Assembly: GCF_018408855.1 (NCBI RefSeq)
Contig: NZ_AP024324.1
Coordinates: 784,038-848,037, forward strand
From: Caballeronia sp. NK8
GTDB taxonomy: Bacteria; Pseudomonadota; Gammaproteobacteria; Burkholderiales; Burkholderiaceae
Length of the DNA: 64,000 bases
Direction of reading: 5' to 3'
Shown: positions 25,647-35,709 of the stretch, piece after piece
Layout of the letters: each line of letters starts with the position of its first letter
How positions within the stretch are numbered: position 1 is the stretch's first letter
Notes under the pieces: generated by a model
The model's database searches: none
What the model was told of the DNA's origin: nothing
What the model saw: only the letters and a program-made list of their open reading frames with translations
Translations under genes and position numbers: made by a program

Positions 25647-25975
25647 TCGGAATTCAAATCAATAGACACCGAAGTCCGATGGGTCGCGTTGTATGCCTGG
25701 AAGCAGGTCCCCAAGTTCATGCTTGTCGGAACTCGCTTTTAATTCGATCGATTTGGGTTCCGTCCGCTCAATTCGACTGTCCGACTACGTTAGGCGCGCG
25801 CCGCGCACATCCATGAATAGTGATGAGGGCTCAAAGGCCCCGCCGACCCGACTCGCTTGAAAAGCGCTCGAGCATTTTTCAAATTGCACGGGATATCTAA
25901 CCGCTAGACCACCGTTATTCGTACCGACAATGAATTTTAGAAAGTTTGAGATGATGATTCTCAGTGAGATGAGTT
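25647..25975. other. intergenic region between the oxidase and the RND pump genes
   Basis: This 329-bp gap presumably holds the end of the sugar cluster and the promoter of the pump operon. No convincing hairpin-plus-T terminator or operator is visible. The short frame at 25532-25816 overlaps the oxidase gene and is not called. Confidence 0.35.
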
Positions 25976-27217
25976 ATGAATAAGCGACTGATCTTGCTTC
26001 TTGCAGCAATCTTGGTCGCCGGCGGTGCGTGGGGTTTGTTGCACGCCCGTGGCGCCCGACCTGATGCTTCAGAAGCGGCTGACATTCTGCCGGAAGTCAG
26101 CGTTGCACACGGCGTGATTCGCGACGTAGACGAGACCGATCACTTCACCGGTCATTTGCAAGCGACGGATACGGTGCAGCTCCGCCCGAGAGTGAACGGC
26201 TACATCAATTCCGTGCACTTTCAGGAAGGCACTCTCGTGAAAAAGAATCAGCTTCTCTTCCAGATTGATCCAGGCCCATACCAAGCGGAAGTCAACCGCA
26301 TCTCCGCGAACCTCGTCCAGGCCCGTGCTGAGCTGGCGCTTGCTCAAGCCAACGCATCTCGCGCAGAGCGCTTGCTCGAACAGCACGCCGTGTCGCATGA
26401 GGAAGCCGAACGGTTGGTTACGGCCGCGCAAAGTGCGAAGGCCCAAGTGGCCGCAACGGTGGCTGCCCTGACCGCGGCTCAACTGAATCTCGGCTATACG
26501 CAGGTCCGCGCACCCATCGATGGCCGCGTCGGCAATGCGTTGATCACCAAGGGCAATCTCGTTACCAGTAGCGACGTGCTGGCGAGCGTGGTTAGTGTGA
26601 ATCCGATCTTCGCCTATTTCGATGTGGATGAGCAAGCCTACTTGCGCCTCTTGCGCGCCCACGGACAGGAAGTTGGTAAAGCCGCCGGTGTGCAAGTGGC
26701 TATGGCGCTGCTTGACGAGACGGGGTACCAGCATCCCGGTCGCGTCGATTTCGTCGATAACCAGTTGCGCACGTCTTCCGGCACTATCCGCTTGCGTGCG
26801 GTATTTGACAACGCTGACGGCGCCTACACCCCCGGACTGTACGTTCGCCTACGCCTGGATGGCGGAAAACGCCAATCGACCATGCTCGTGGACGATCGCG
26901 CAATAGGCACGGATCTCAGCAACAAGTTCGTGTTCGTTGTCGACGCGGACCACAAGGTGAACTACCGGCGAGTCGAGATTGGACCTCTGTTTGCTGGTCT
27001 GCGCGTAATCAAAGATGGTCTCCGTCGCGACGACCTCATCGTTGTCAACGGCATTCAGCGCGTTCGTCCCGGTATCAAGGTGACGTCGGTACCCGTCACA
27101 ATGACCGTCAACCTCGCCAAAGCTGACCAAGCCGAAATTGAAGCGACGGCTAAGCCTCCTGTCGCGTCTTCCGTGCTAGCGAAAGTATCGGCACCAGCGG
27201 AGGTACGCAAGCAATGA
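25976..27217 (+). CDS. RND efflux periplasmic adaptor (membrane fusion) protein, MexE/AcrA-like
   Basis: This 413-residue adaptor has an N-terminal membrane anchor or signal (LILLLAAILVAGGAWGLLHA). The split lipoyl domain appears as LRPRVNGYINSVHFQEGTLVKKNQLLFQIDP and YTQVRAPIDGRVGN, flanking an Ala/Gln-rich coiled-coil hairpin at about residues 100-150. A beta-barrel and membrane-proximal domain follow. It bridges the inner-membrane pump and the outer-membrane channel. The permease gene overlaps its end by 4 bp. Substrates may be antibiotics, solvents or a product of the neighbouring island cluster. Confidence 0.93.
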   Translation: MNKRLILLLAAILVAGGAWGLLHARGARPDASEAADILPEVSVAHGVIRDVDETDHFTGHLQATDTVQLRPRVNGYINSVHFQEGTLVKKNQLLFQIDPGPYQAEVNRISANLVQARAELALAQANASRAERLLEQHAVSHEEAERLVTAAQSAKAQVAATVAALTAAQLNLGYTQVRAPIDGRVGNALITKGNLVTSSDVLASVVSVNPIFAYFDVDEQAYLRLLRAHGQEVGKAAGVQVAMALLDETGYQHPGRVDFVDNQLRTSSGTIRLRAVFDNADGAYTPGLYVRLRLDGGKRQSTMLVDDRAIGTDLSNKFVFVVDADHKVNYRRVEIGPLFAGLRVIKDGLRRDDLIVVNGIQRVRPGIKVTSVPVTMTVNLAKADQAEIEATAKPPVASSVLAKVSAPAEVRKQ

Positions 27218-30200
27218 AGTACATTCCCCGTTTCTTTATCGACAGGCCCATTTTCGCCGGAATACTTTCTGTCCTGCTCGTGATTGCCGGCTCCGTGGCA
27301 GCCTTCAAACTGCCGATCAGCGAGTATCCGGAAATTGTTCCGCCGACAGTGATCGTGACGGCTCACTATCCTGGCGCCAGCCCCGAAGCGATTGCCCAGA
27401 TCGTCGCGACTCCGATTGAAAAGCAGATCAACGGTGTGGAGGGAATGCTCTATACGTCGTCGCAATCAACAAGCGATGGCCAGATGACCTTGACGGTGAC
27501 GTTCGCCTTGGGCACCAATCTGGATGTCGCTCAAGTGCAGGTGCAGAATCGCGTTGCTCAGGCATTGTCGAAACTACCTGCGGAAGTGCAAAGACTTGGC
27601 GTCACCACGGAAAAAAGCTCGCCAGATCTGACCTTGGTAGTGCACCTGGTTTCGCCAGACGGACGCTACGATCAACTCTATCTGGCCAACTACGCCCGGG
27701 TGCATGTGAAGGACGAGTTGTCACGTCTCGATGGCGTAGGCCAGGTGATCTTCTTCGGCTCCGGCGAATACTCCATGCGTATCTGGCTCAACCCCGACCG
27801 CATGGCCGCGCTGAAACTGAACACCGGCGATGTGGTTCGCGCAATCCGTGAGCAAAACGTGGAAGTAGCCGCAGGGTCGCTGAATATGCCGCCCAATTCT
27901 GGTAGTTCGGCCTTTCAACTGAGCGTGAACACCCAGGGCAGGCTCATCGACGAAGAACAATTCCGCGACATCATCGTGCGCAAGGGTCTCGACGACGGCG
28001 TCGTTCACCTGCGCGACGTTGCGCAAGTCGAACTGGGCGCCGATACCTACGCCTTGCGCGCGACCCTCAATGGACTACCCGCTATTGCAATGCCGGTCAG
28101 TCAGCGCCCCGGCGCCAACGCGATCCATGTCGCCGACGAAGTACGCGCGACCATGGAACGCCTGAAGAAAGACTTTCCTCAGGGATTGGAGTACCGCATG
28201 GACTACGACACCACGATCTTCGTGCGTGCCTCGATCGCCGCTGTGGTGCGCACTTTGTTCGAAGCGATCCTGTTGGTCGTTCTCGTGGTGATTCTTTTCC
28301 TGCAGACGTGGCGTGCCTCTGTCATTCCGCTGATTGCCGTGCCGGTGTCGCTGATCGGCACCTTCGCGGTCATGTATGTGGTGGGCTTTTCCCTGAACGC
28401 GTTGTCATTGTTCGGCCTCGTCCTGGCAATCGGAATCGTGGTCGACGACGCAATCGTGGTCGTGGAAAACGTTGAGCGGCATATAGCATCGGGCTTGAGC
28501 CCGCGGGACGCAAGTCGCCAGGCTATGCAGGAGGTAACGAGTCCGATCGTAGCAACCGGTGTGGTGCTATGCGCGGTGTTCGTGCCTGCCGCCTTTGTCA
28601 GCGGTCTCACCGGACAGCTCTACCGCCAGTTTGCTCTGACCATCGCGATCTCCACGGTGATTTCCGCGTTCAACTCGCTGACATTGAGTCCCGCGCTCGC
28701 GGCGATGCTGCTGAAGCCGCACGACGCCCCGAAGGACGCAGTGAGCGTATGGATGGAGCGCCTGTTCGGCTGGCTGTTTCGCCCGTTTAATCGGTTTTTT
28801 GCCGGCGCCACAAACCGGTATGTGCGCTGTGTGCGAGTCATGCTGAGCCGTGGAAAGATCAGCTTGACGTTATATGCAGGCCTGGTCGCACTGGCCGCCT
28901 TTGGGTTCATGAAGGTGCCCACTGGATTCATACCCGCACAAGACAAACTGTTTGTCATGACACTCATCTCGCTTCCAAACGGAGCATCACAAGACCGCAC
29001 AGAAGAGATAACCCGGCGCGTGAGCGAGATTGCCGCCAAACAGCCCGGCGTACAGGAGGTCTTTTCCTTTTCAGGATTGTCGCCGAGCAACTTCACCAAT
29101 AGTACTAATTCATCCATTGTGCCGTTGATCTTGAAGCCGTTCGAAGAGCGTCGCGACCCTTCGCTCTCCGCTAGCGCAATCATCGATTCCTTGAACAAGA
29201 AGTTCGCCTCGATCCAGGACGCCAGCATTGTGGTCGTTCCCCCTCCGTCGGTTCAAGGGCTCGGTACCATCGGAGGCTTCCGCGTGCAGATCGAGGATCG
29301 TGCCGGGCTGGGTTACGCCGAAATGCAGAAACAGCTCGCCACAATCATCCAGAAAGCGGCCGCGCTCCCTGAGCTGACTCCGCTTTTCAGCGGCTTTCAA
29401 GCGAACGTGCCGCAGATCGATATCGACGTGGATCGCGAAAAGGCCAAGGCTCAGGGTGTTGATCTCTCCGACGTGGCAGAAACCATGCAGGCATATCTCG
29501 GCTCACTCTACGTGAATGACTTCAATCGCTTCGGACGCACTTACCAGGTGAACGTTTCCGCGGAGCCGAGCTTTCGTCACGAGCCTGAGGACATCGCTGG
29601 TCTGAAAACGCGCAACGCACAAGGCGAGATGGTGCCTTTGGGATCCTTCATCAATGTTCGCCGGACTGCCGGCCTCGAACGCGCCATGCGCTACAACAGC
29701 TTTCCGACCGCGGAGATCAACGGCGGCCCTGGTCCCGGCTATAGCAGCGGTCAAGCCCAGGCGGCGATGGAGAAACTGCTCAACGAGAATCTGCCCAATG
29801 GTATGAGCTTCGAGTGGACGGAGCTTGCGTACCAGCAGATTTTGGCCGGCAACACCGCAATCCTGATCTTTCCGCTGTGTGTACTGCTGGTGTTCATGGC
29901 GCTGTCGGCCCTGTATGAAAGCTTTTCACTCCCGCTGGCGGTGATCCTGATCGTGCCGATGGTGCTGCTTTCTGCAATCACCGGTGTATGGCTTACCAAA
30001 GGTGACAACAACATCTTCACCCAGATTGGTTTGATCGTCCTCGTAGGCCTGGCCTGCAAGAACGCAATTCTGATTGTCGAGTTCGCGCGCGAAGCCCAGA
30101 TCGAAGGAATGGACCGTCATCAGGCGGTGCTCGAGGCCGCCCGCCTCCGCCTCCGTCCGATTCTGATGACATCGATCGCTTTCATCATGGGCGTGGTTCC

Positions 30201-30390
30201 ATTGGTCACATCGCACGGCGCCGGAGCGGAAATGCGCCATCCGATGGGCGTAGCTGTGTTCGCCGGCATGCTTGGCGTGACGTTTTTCGGTCTGCTTTAT
30301 ACGCCGCTTTTCTATGTCGTCCTGCGCAGTTGGGTCGAGCGCCGCGCGCATCAGCACAAAACCGCGTTCGCCGTGGGAGAGCACCAATGA
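27214..30390 (+). CDS. RND efflux transporter permease, HAE1 family (MexF/AcrB-like)
   Basis: This 1058-residue protein has the full AcrB-type layout. Helix 1 is preceded by the FFIDRPIFAGILSVLLVIAG start. A first large periplasmic loop follows, then helices 2-6 with GIVVDDAIVVVENVER near residue 405, which carries the proton-relay aspartates. A second periplasmic loop and a closing helix bundle complete it. The length is normal and no damage is seen. It uses proton motive force to export hydrophobic or amphipathic compounds through the tripartite complex. Its stop overlaps the start of the channel gene (ATGA). Confidence 0.95.
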   Translation: MKYIPRFFIDRPIFAGILSVLLVIAGSVAAFKLPISEYPEIVPPTVIVTAHYPGASPEAIAQIVATPIEKQINGVEGMLYTSSQSTSDGQMTLTVTFALGTNLDVAQVQVQNRVAQALSKLPAEVQRLGVTTEKSSPDLTLVVHLVSPDGRYDQLYLANYARVHVKDELSRLDGVGQVIFFGSGEYSMRIWLNPDRMAALKLNTGDVVRAIREQNVEVAAGSLNMPPNSGSSAFQLSVNTQGRLIDEEQFRDIIVRKGLDDGVVHLRDVAQVELGADTYALRATLNGLPAIAMPVSQRPGANAIHVADEVRATMERLKKDFPQGLEYRMDYDTTIFVRASIAAVVRTLFEAILLVVLVVILFLQTWRASVIPLIAVPVSLIGTFAVMYVVGFSLNALSLFGLVLAIGIVVDDAIVVVENVERHIASGLSPRDASRQAMQEVTSPIVATGVVLCAVFVPAAFVSGLTGQLYRQFALTIAISTVISAFNSLTLSPALAAMLLKPHDAPKDAVSVWMERLFGWLFRPFNRFFAGATNRYVRCVRVMLSRGKISLTLYAGLVALAAFGFMKVPTGFIPAQDKLFVMTLISLPNGASQDRTEEITRRVSEIAAKQPGVQEVFSFSGLSPSNFTNSTNSSIVPLILKPFEERRDPSLSASAIIDSLNKKFASIQDASIVVVPPPSVQGLGTIGGFRVQIEDRAGLGYAEMQKQLATIIQKAAALPELTPLFSGFQANVPQIDIDVDREKAKAQGVDLSDVAETMQAYLGSLYVNDFNRFGRTYQVNVSAEPSFRHEPEDIAGLKTRNAQGEMVPLGSFINVRRTAGLERAMRYNSFPTAEINGGPGPGYSSGQAQAAMEKLLNENLPNGMSFEWTELAYQQILAGNTAILIFPLCVLLVFMALSALYESFSLPLAVILIVPMVLLSAITGVWLTKGDNNIFTQIGLIVLVGLACKNAILIVEFAREAQIEGMDRHQAVLEAARLRLRPILMTSIAFIMGVVPLVTSHGAGAEMRHPMGVAVFAGMLGVTFFGLLYTPLFYVVLRSWVERRAHQHKTAFAVGEHQ

Positions 30391-31874
30391 GAAACGTCTT
30401 CTGCCTCACCGCGCTAACGACTTTGTTGGCTTTGGCCGGTTGTGTAACCATCGGACCGGATTATCAGTCACCGGCTCCTGCACCGGTAAAAACGCTGCAC
30501 GGTTTCGACGCGTCCATGCAAAATAGCTCCCCGTTCGAGGCGGCCTGGTGGAAACAGTTTGGCGACCCGATCCTGGATGCCCTGATCCAGCGAGCCATGC
30601 AAGACAGTCTTGACCTGGGCATCGCCTTATCTCGTGTGCGCGAATCGCGTGCGCTGCTGAGAGGCACCGAAGCTCATCAGCTACCCACCGTGGACGCTGT
30701 AGGTGCCCTGCAGCGTAGTCGTGAACAACTGGTGGGTCTCGGCCCCACTCCGAAGACCATAGAGACGGCCCAGCTCGGCTTCGATGCAAGCTGGGAGTTG
30801 GATCTGTTCGGCGGCATCCGTCGCGCGGTGGAGGTCTCCGAAGCCAATCTGCAGGCCAGCGAAGCGTCGCTGCGGGATGCCCAAGTCATGGTGATCGCCG
30901 AAGTAGCGCGCAACTACTTCGTGTTGCGCGGGACCCAGCTTCGGATGAACATCGCGCAGCGCGATATCGAAAATCAACGCGATACCTTGAAGCTGATCCG
31001 TGCACGTTATGAAGTTGGACGCAGTTCCGAGCAGGACGTGTCGAGCGCCGCTTCCCGCCTGAGTGGGGTCGAGGCTCAGGTGCCTTTGCTGGAGACTCAG
31101 GCGCAGGCCGCTCAGTTTCGCTTGGCGGTGCTTCTTGGATCACGGCCAGGCGACCTCGATATCGACCTCTCGCCAAAAAGCTTCAGGCCGATTCTGACCA
31201 GTCTTCCGATCGGCGGAGCCGAACAAGTTTTGGCCCGCAGGCCTGATATTCGCATTGCCGAACGCGAGTTGGCAGCGGCGAATGCACGTATCGGCGTAGC
31301 CAAGTCCGAATTCTTCCCGCGTGTCTCACTGGGCGGGTTCATCGGTTTTCTTACCATCGCCGGCGCTGGTTTCGGAGGCGGGCAATTCGGGGGGCCAAAT
31401 TCGCTGGCGTGGTCTTTGGGACCAAGCATTAGCTGGTCCGGACTCAATGTGCAGCGGGCTCGGGCCAATCTGCATGTCAGTGAGGCGCGTGCAGATGCCG
31501 CCCTGGCCAACTATCAGCAAACCGTGCTGCGCGCACTCGAGGAGGTAAGCAACGGCCTGGTCGCCTACAACCAGGAACGCGTCCGGATGGACAGACTGGT
31601 CGAGCAGACTCAGCAGAGCAAACGCGCGGCGGATCTTGCCCGCATCCGCTATTTGGGAGGCGCTACTGATTTCCTGCAACTGCTCGACGCGCAGCGCACC
31701 CAGCTTGCCGCCGAGGATGAATTGGCTCGAACCGAGGCTGCGATCAATATTGATACGGTGGCGATTTACAAGGCGATCGGCGGCGGCTGGGAAGCTTGCG
31801 GCGATGAACGCTGCTCGCAAGTGAGTGCACTTGTATCCAATGGAAGTTCCAAAGCCGCCGGAGTTGGAAGGTAG
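30387..31874 (+). CDS. RND efflux outer-membrane lipoprotein channel (NodT/OprM family)
   Basis: The gene encodes 495 residues from the ATG overlapping the permease stop. A lipoprotein signal ends in ALAGC (LALAGCVTIGPDYQSP), so Cys18 or so is the acylation site. Two repeated coiled-coil/beta hairpin halves follow: LDALIQRAMQDSLDLGIALSRV, then LARRPDIRIAERELAAANARIGVAKSEFFP around residue 285. This forms a trimeric TolC-like duct. A short Cys-containing tail after KAIGGGW is slightly unusual. The three pump genes form one operon. Confidence 0.94.
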   Translation: MRNVFCLTALTTLLALAGCVTIGPDYQSPAPAPVKTLHGFDASMQNSSPFEAAWWKQFGDPILDALIQRAMQDSLDLGIALSRVRESRALLRGTEAHQLPTVDAVGALQRSREQLVGLGPTPKTIETAQLGFDASWELDLFGGIRRAVEVSEANLQASEASLRDAQVMVIAEVARNYFVLRGTQLRMNIAQRDIENQRDTLKLIRARYEVGRSSEQDVSSAASRLSGVEAQVPLLETQAQAAQFRLAVLLGSRPGDLDIDLSPKSFRPILTSLPIGGAEQVLARRPDIRIAERELAAANARIGVAKSEFFPRVSLGGFIGFLTIAGAGFGGGQFGGPNSLAWSLGPSISWSGLNVQRARANLHVSEARADAALANYQQTVLRALEEVSNGLVAYNQERVRMDRLVEQTQQSKRAADLARIRYLGGATDFLQLLDAQRTQLAAEDELARTEAAINIDTVAIYKAIGGGWEACGDERCSQVSALVSNGSSKAAGVGR

Positions 31875-31906
31875 CCGGTCTCGACCAACTCACATTCATG
31901 GACCGA

Positions 31907-32019
31907 AGACCTTGAGCCGCAGGGGTGCAACGGCAATTGCAGTCGCTCACGTATCGACGCACGGAGCGCCCCCATACGGAAATGCCGATTGCAGGACAGC
32001 GCCACACTGCTCAAGGTCT
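31907..32019. repeat. 11-bp inverted repeat between convergent genes
   Basis: AGACCTTGAGC at 31907-31917 is inverted as GCTCAAGGTCT at 32009-32019, separated by 91 bp. It lies between the convergent channel and LysR genes. Possible readings are a terminator-like structure or ends of a tiny decayed element. No target-site duplication is evident. Confidence 0.35.
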
Positions 32020-32070
32020 TTCGAGTCATTCAATTCTGGCGCGTGACGGGAAGCATGGGAGACATGTCTG

Positions 32071-32988
32071 TCATCCAACCCTTCCTTCGACCGTAAGGTA
32101 GTCCAGGAAGAGCCTGAGGCGAGCGGGGAGCTGGGCCGACTTGCCTACGTAGACTGCATGAAACGGTTCGCGCCTGACCGGCAGCGAATCGGGAAGCAAC
32201 GGCACAAGTTGACCGGAGGCCAGTTCACTTCGGATCGTGAACTCTGCGAGCCGCGCGGGCGCTACTCCCGCAAGCGCGAGCCGTCGAATGCCTTCACCGT
32301 CGCTCACTCTCACACGTTCGAGTACTGGCTCCCCCGCCTGAAGCCATTCTCCGCCGGCACGCAGATGGACGAATCCCAGGCGATCCTGAGCCAGGAGTTC
32401 ATCGATGCTTCCGGGCATTCCATGGCGGTCGATCCATGTCGGCGAAGCAACCACGATCAGACGGGTGTCGCCGAGGGATCTCGCGGTCAGATTGGAAGCT
32501 GATAACTCGCCTGCCCGGATCGCGATATCACACCCCTCCTTAAACAAATCTGTAACGATGTCGCTCAGGGTGATATCGATGCTGATATTGCTGTGGTCGC
32601 CGAGAAACTTCCGCAAGATGTGCGCGAGCACGTGAGCAACATAGCTTGCAGAACTGTTTATCCGAATGCGACCGGACGGAACCTTGGTACCGATCGCCTC
32701 ACGCTCTGCCAATTCGATATCGGCGAGAATGCGTCGCACCCGGTCATAGAATTTTTCCCCCTCGGGCGTAAGCCCTACGTGACGCGTCGATCGGCGTAGA
32801 AGCGCGGTTCCAAGCCTGTGCTCCAGCCGACTCATCAGCTTACTCACCCCGGAAGGCGATAAGCCCAGGGCGCGTCCAGCCTGCGAGAATCCACCTCGTT
32901 CAACGACGCTCACGAAAACCGTCATCTCATCTGTTCTGTCCACGTTGTGCGGAGATTCCAGTCTTCTGTTCACAATTGCTTTTCTCAC
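32071..32988 (-). CDS. LysR-family transcriptional regulator
   Basis: This 305-residue LysR has its HTH at about residues 22-78 (EMTVFVSVVERGGFSQAGRAL, then SPSGVSKLMSRLEHRLG). The effector domain begins near residue 108 with RIRINSSASYVAHVLA. It belongs to the large group resembling DmlR/AaeR-type regulators. It is divergent from the SGNH hydrolase / aldo-keto reductase genes and convergent with the RND genes. The divergent pair is the more likely target, but control of the pump (as with MexT) cannot be excluded. Confidence 0.92.
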   Translation of the reverse strand: MRKAIVNRRLESPHNVDRTDEMTVFVSVVERGGFSQAGRALGLSPSGVSKLMSRLEHRLGTALLRRSTRHVGLTPEGEKFYDRVRRILADIELAEREAIGTKVPSGRIRINSSASYVAHVLAHILRKFLGDHSNISIDITLSDIVTDLFKEGCDIAIRAGELSASNLTARSLGDTRLIVVASPTWIDRHGMPGSIDELLAQDRLGFVHLRAGGEWLQAGEPVLERVRVSDGEGIRRLALAGVAPARLAEFTIRSELASGQLVPLLPDSLPVRREPFHAVYVGKSAQLPARLRLFLDYLTVEGRVG

Positions 32989-33413
32989 TGAAGGTCTAAT
33001 ACTTAAAATACATGCAGCTATAATTTTTCCATGTCTTCGAAATAATCCGAACCAGTCTCCATTATCGAATCAAAAACGATTTATCAGTTTTACGGTGCAT
33101 TTATCTTATTATTCAAAACAGTACTAACTAATCTCTACAATATTCGATATTTAAAGCATCTATCTTTCTTTACATGGCGCACCAGATTCGCAAGAGTCTG
33201 CCGTGCATTACTGCCGCCACATGCGTCCGTTTATCGCTTCCCGTCGCCATCGGCTGCAGCCTCATAACGGCGTGATTCATTTTTTAGAATATAACGGTAA
33301 AGCGGTTCATCATGAGGACCGCATGCATATTTCACAAATTTTCATACCTTCGCTCGCCTCCACTGCTGAAGCCTTTTTGAAATATGCGCCAAAGAATCTG
33401 CTAACCGACTCGC
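32989..33413. promoter_or_regulatory. AT-rich divergent intergenic region (LysR / SGNH hydrolase)
   Basis: This 425-bp region is among the most AT-rich parts of the window, with many TA-rich stretches around 33000-33180. It must contain the promoters for the leftward LysR gene and the rightward hydrolase. I see no clear long palindrome and no supported gene; the small frame at 33203-33451 lacks support. Confidence 0.45.
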
Positions 33414-34664
33414 ATGAACGACACCAGCAACAGCCCAACCGAGTCCCTTGAACTCATGTGTTCAAACATTCGATGGACGCCAGCATGGACTGCAAGTCCT
33501 CAGCCTGTGTGGACACACAACTATCCTCTGGACGTCGACATTCCAGCGAATTTGCACGACGTTACAATCCGGCAAATCATCCGCGTGGGATACGGCGGTC
33601 GTCGCATAAGAATCGTTATAAGCAACCGATATGGGAAGCATCCACTCCCACTGGAAGCTGTGCGCGTCGCTCCGTCGGTGCGCGGAGCCCAGATCGATGC
33701 AAGACGAGACAGGAGTGTGATGTTCGGGGGCGAGGCATCCGTGATCATCCCGCCGGACGCAAGTCTCACTAGCGATCCGGTCGATCTGCCCGTCGAACAA
33801 GGCGATGATCTTGCCGTTTCCCTGAGGCTTGTTGCGTCTCCGCCTATCAGCAGTTTTCATTGGGACGGACGTCGTACAGGATACGTTCTATCTGGAGATC
33901 AACTCTCGACAGTAGCCCCGACGATACGCACAACCACTGAACGGCGACTCTTTTTGGCCGCCCTTCTTGTCGAGGCCGTCAACGCTCACGGAGTTGTGGC
34001 AGCATTTGGAGATTCCATAACGGACGGGGCTAACACTAGTATAGATAATGACGCTCGCTGGCCTGACTTTCTGGCCGAAAGAGCGTCGTGCAGAGGCATC
34101 GCTGTCGTGAACGCGGGCATTTCTGGCGCTCGTTTGCTCAGTGACGGCATGGGTGCGAATGCACTCGCGAGACTTGATAACGATGTCATCCGACAGCCAG
34201 GAATCCGCGCTGTCATTTTGCATCTTGGGATCAATGACATCGCATGGCCGGGCACGCCGTTTTCTCCGGAGGAGCCTCCGATGACATTCGAGCGGATGCT
34301 CATCGGGTACCGCACCTTTATCGCGCATGCGCACGCCGCGAATCTGCGCGTGATCGGTGGCACCCTGACGCCGTTCGCGGGAGCGCTCCCTGACACCCCG
34401 ATGGCAGACAACTACTACAGCATCGAAAAAGACAATCTGCGACGCCGCATCAACGACTGGATTCGCAATAGCGGCGCTTTCGACGCAACGATTGACTTCG
34501 ATCGCTTGCTTGAAGACCCTGAACGCCCCGGTCACCTTCTTCCATGCTTTGACGGAGGTGATCATCTTCATCCCAGCGACGAGGGCTGTCGCGCAATGGC
34601 ACATGCGGTCAATCTGGACTCGCTCTTCGAGCGCCGAGTTCCCGATTCGACAACCCACCAATAA
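33414..34664 (+). CDS. SGNH/GDSL-type hydrolase
   Basis: This 416-residue esterase-type hydrolase has block I GDSITDG (nucleophile Ser) near residue 200, block II NAGISGAR (Gly), block III HLGINDIAW (Asn) near 278, and block V DHLHPSDEG (Asp and His) near 385. It has an N-terminal extension of about 190 residues that looks like a beta-rich accessory domain (IRQIIRVGYGGRRIRIVISN). No signal peptide is seen. A start 14 codons downstream (MCSNIRWTP) is possible. It is followed after 10 bp by an aldo-keto reductase, so the pair probably processes an ester and a carbonyl. Confidence 0.9.
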   Translation: MNDTSNSPTESLELMCSNIRWTPAWTASPQPVWTHNYPLDVDIPANLHDVTIRQIIRVGYGGRRIRIVISNRYGKHPLPLEAVRVAPSVRGAQIDARRDRSVMFGGEASVIIPPDASLTSDPVDLPVEQGDDLAVSLRLVASPPISSFHWDGRRTGYVLSGDQLSTVAPTIRTTTERRLFLAALLVEAVNAHGVVAAFGDSITDGANTSIDNDARWPDFLAERASCRGIAVVNAGISGARLLSDGMGANALARLDNDVIRQPGIRAVILHLGINDIAWPGTPFSPEEPPMTFERMLIGYRTFIAHAHAANLRVIGGTLTPFAGALPDTPMADNYYSIEKDNLRRRINDWIRNSGAFDATIDFDRLLEDPERPGHLLPCFDGGDHLHPSDEGCRAMAHAVNLDSLFERRVPDSTTHQ

Positions 34665-34674
34665 GGATTTATAT

Positions 34675-35709
34675 ATGGAATATCGTTACCTTGGAGCATC
34701 TGGCCTGAAGGTGCCCGTACTCAGCCTTGGTGCAGGCACATTCGGCGGAAGCGGACCGCTTTTCGGAGCCTGGGGCACAACGGAAGCTGATGAAGCCCGA
34801 CGGCTTGTGGATATCTGCCTGGAAGCTGGCGTCAACATGTTCGATACCGCCGATGTCTATTCGAACGGGGCATCGGAATCTGTGCTCGGTGAGGCAATAA
34901 AAGGGCGTCGGCAGGCGGTACTGCTTTCTACCAAGATGGGACTGCCCATGGGCGACGGCCCGAATGACGCAGGATGTTCGCGTGCACGGATCATCAAGTC
35001 GGTCGATGACGCGCTGCGGCGCCTGCAGACGGATTACATCGACCTCTTGCAACTCCATGCTTTTGACGTACGCACGCCCGTGGAAGAAGTGGTTTCCACG
35101 CTGGATCAGCTCGTGCGAGACGGCAAGGTCCTGTACACAGGCGTATCCAACTTTTCTGGCTGGCAAGTGATGAAGTCACTTGCGGTTGCCGACCACAATA
35201 GCTGGAACCGCTACGTCGCACATCAAGTTTATTATTCGCTCTTAGGTCGCGATTATGAATGGGAGTTGATGCCACTCGCCGCAGATCAGGGGGTCGGTGC
35301 TCTGGTTTGGAGCCCGCTGGGCTGGGGCCGTCTTACCGGTAAGCTTCGGCGCGGCCAACCTTTGCCGAAAGGCAGCCGCCTGCACGCAACGGCATCGTTC
35401 GGCCCTCCGGTGGAGGACGAACATCTCTACCGCGTTGCAGAAGCATTGGAGGTCGTAGCGCGGGACACGGGTAAGACTGTACCGCAGATCGCGATCAACT
35501 GGCTCATCCAGCGGCCAACCGTCAGCTCCGTCATCATCGGTGCTCGGAACGAAGAACAGCTTCGCCAAAATCTCGGTGCTGTGGGTTGGACCTTGACTCA
35601 AGAGCATATGGCGATACTTGACAGTGCCAGCAGCCTGACGGCACCGTATCCCTATTTCCCATATCAACGTCAGGAAGGTTTCGCTCGACTCAACCCGCCA
35701 CTCTGTTAA
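34675..35709 (+). CDS. aldo/keto reductase
   Basis: The gene encodes 344 residues from the ATG at 34675, which is preceded by AAGGATT. Family motifs are the N-terminal YRYLGASGLKVPVLSLGAGTFGG, FDTADVYSNGASE with the catalytic Asp and Tyr near residues 58-64, LLSTKMGLPMGDG with the Lys, and DYIDLLQLHAFD with the His. The SVIIGARNEEQLRQNL stretch binds NADPH. It resembles the YajO/Tas-like AKR subgroup. It is co-transcribed with the SGNH hydrolase. The substrate is not predictable. Confidence 0.92.
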   Translation: MEYRYLGASGLKVPVLSLGAGTFGGSGPLFGAWGTTEADEARRLVDICLEAGVNMFDTADVYSNGASESVLGEAIKGRRQAVLLSTKMGLPMGDGPNDAGCSRARIIKSVDDALRRLQTDYIDLLQLHAFDVRTPVEEVVSTLDQLVRDGKVLYTGVSNFSGWQVMKSLAVADHNSWNRYVAHQVYYSLLGRDYEWELMPLAADQGVGALVWSPLGWGRLTGKLRRGQPLPKGSRLHATASFGPPVEDEHLYRVAEALEVVARDTGKTVPQIAINWLIQRPTVSSVIIGARNEEQLRQNLGAVGWTLTQEHMAILDSASSLTAPYPYFPYQRQEGFARLNPPLC

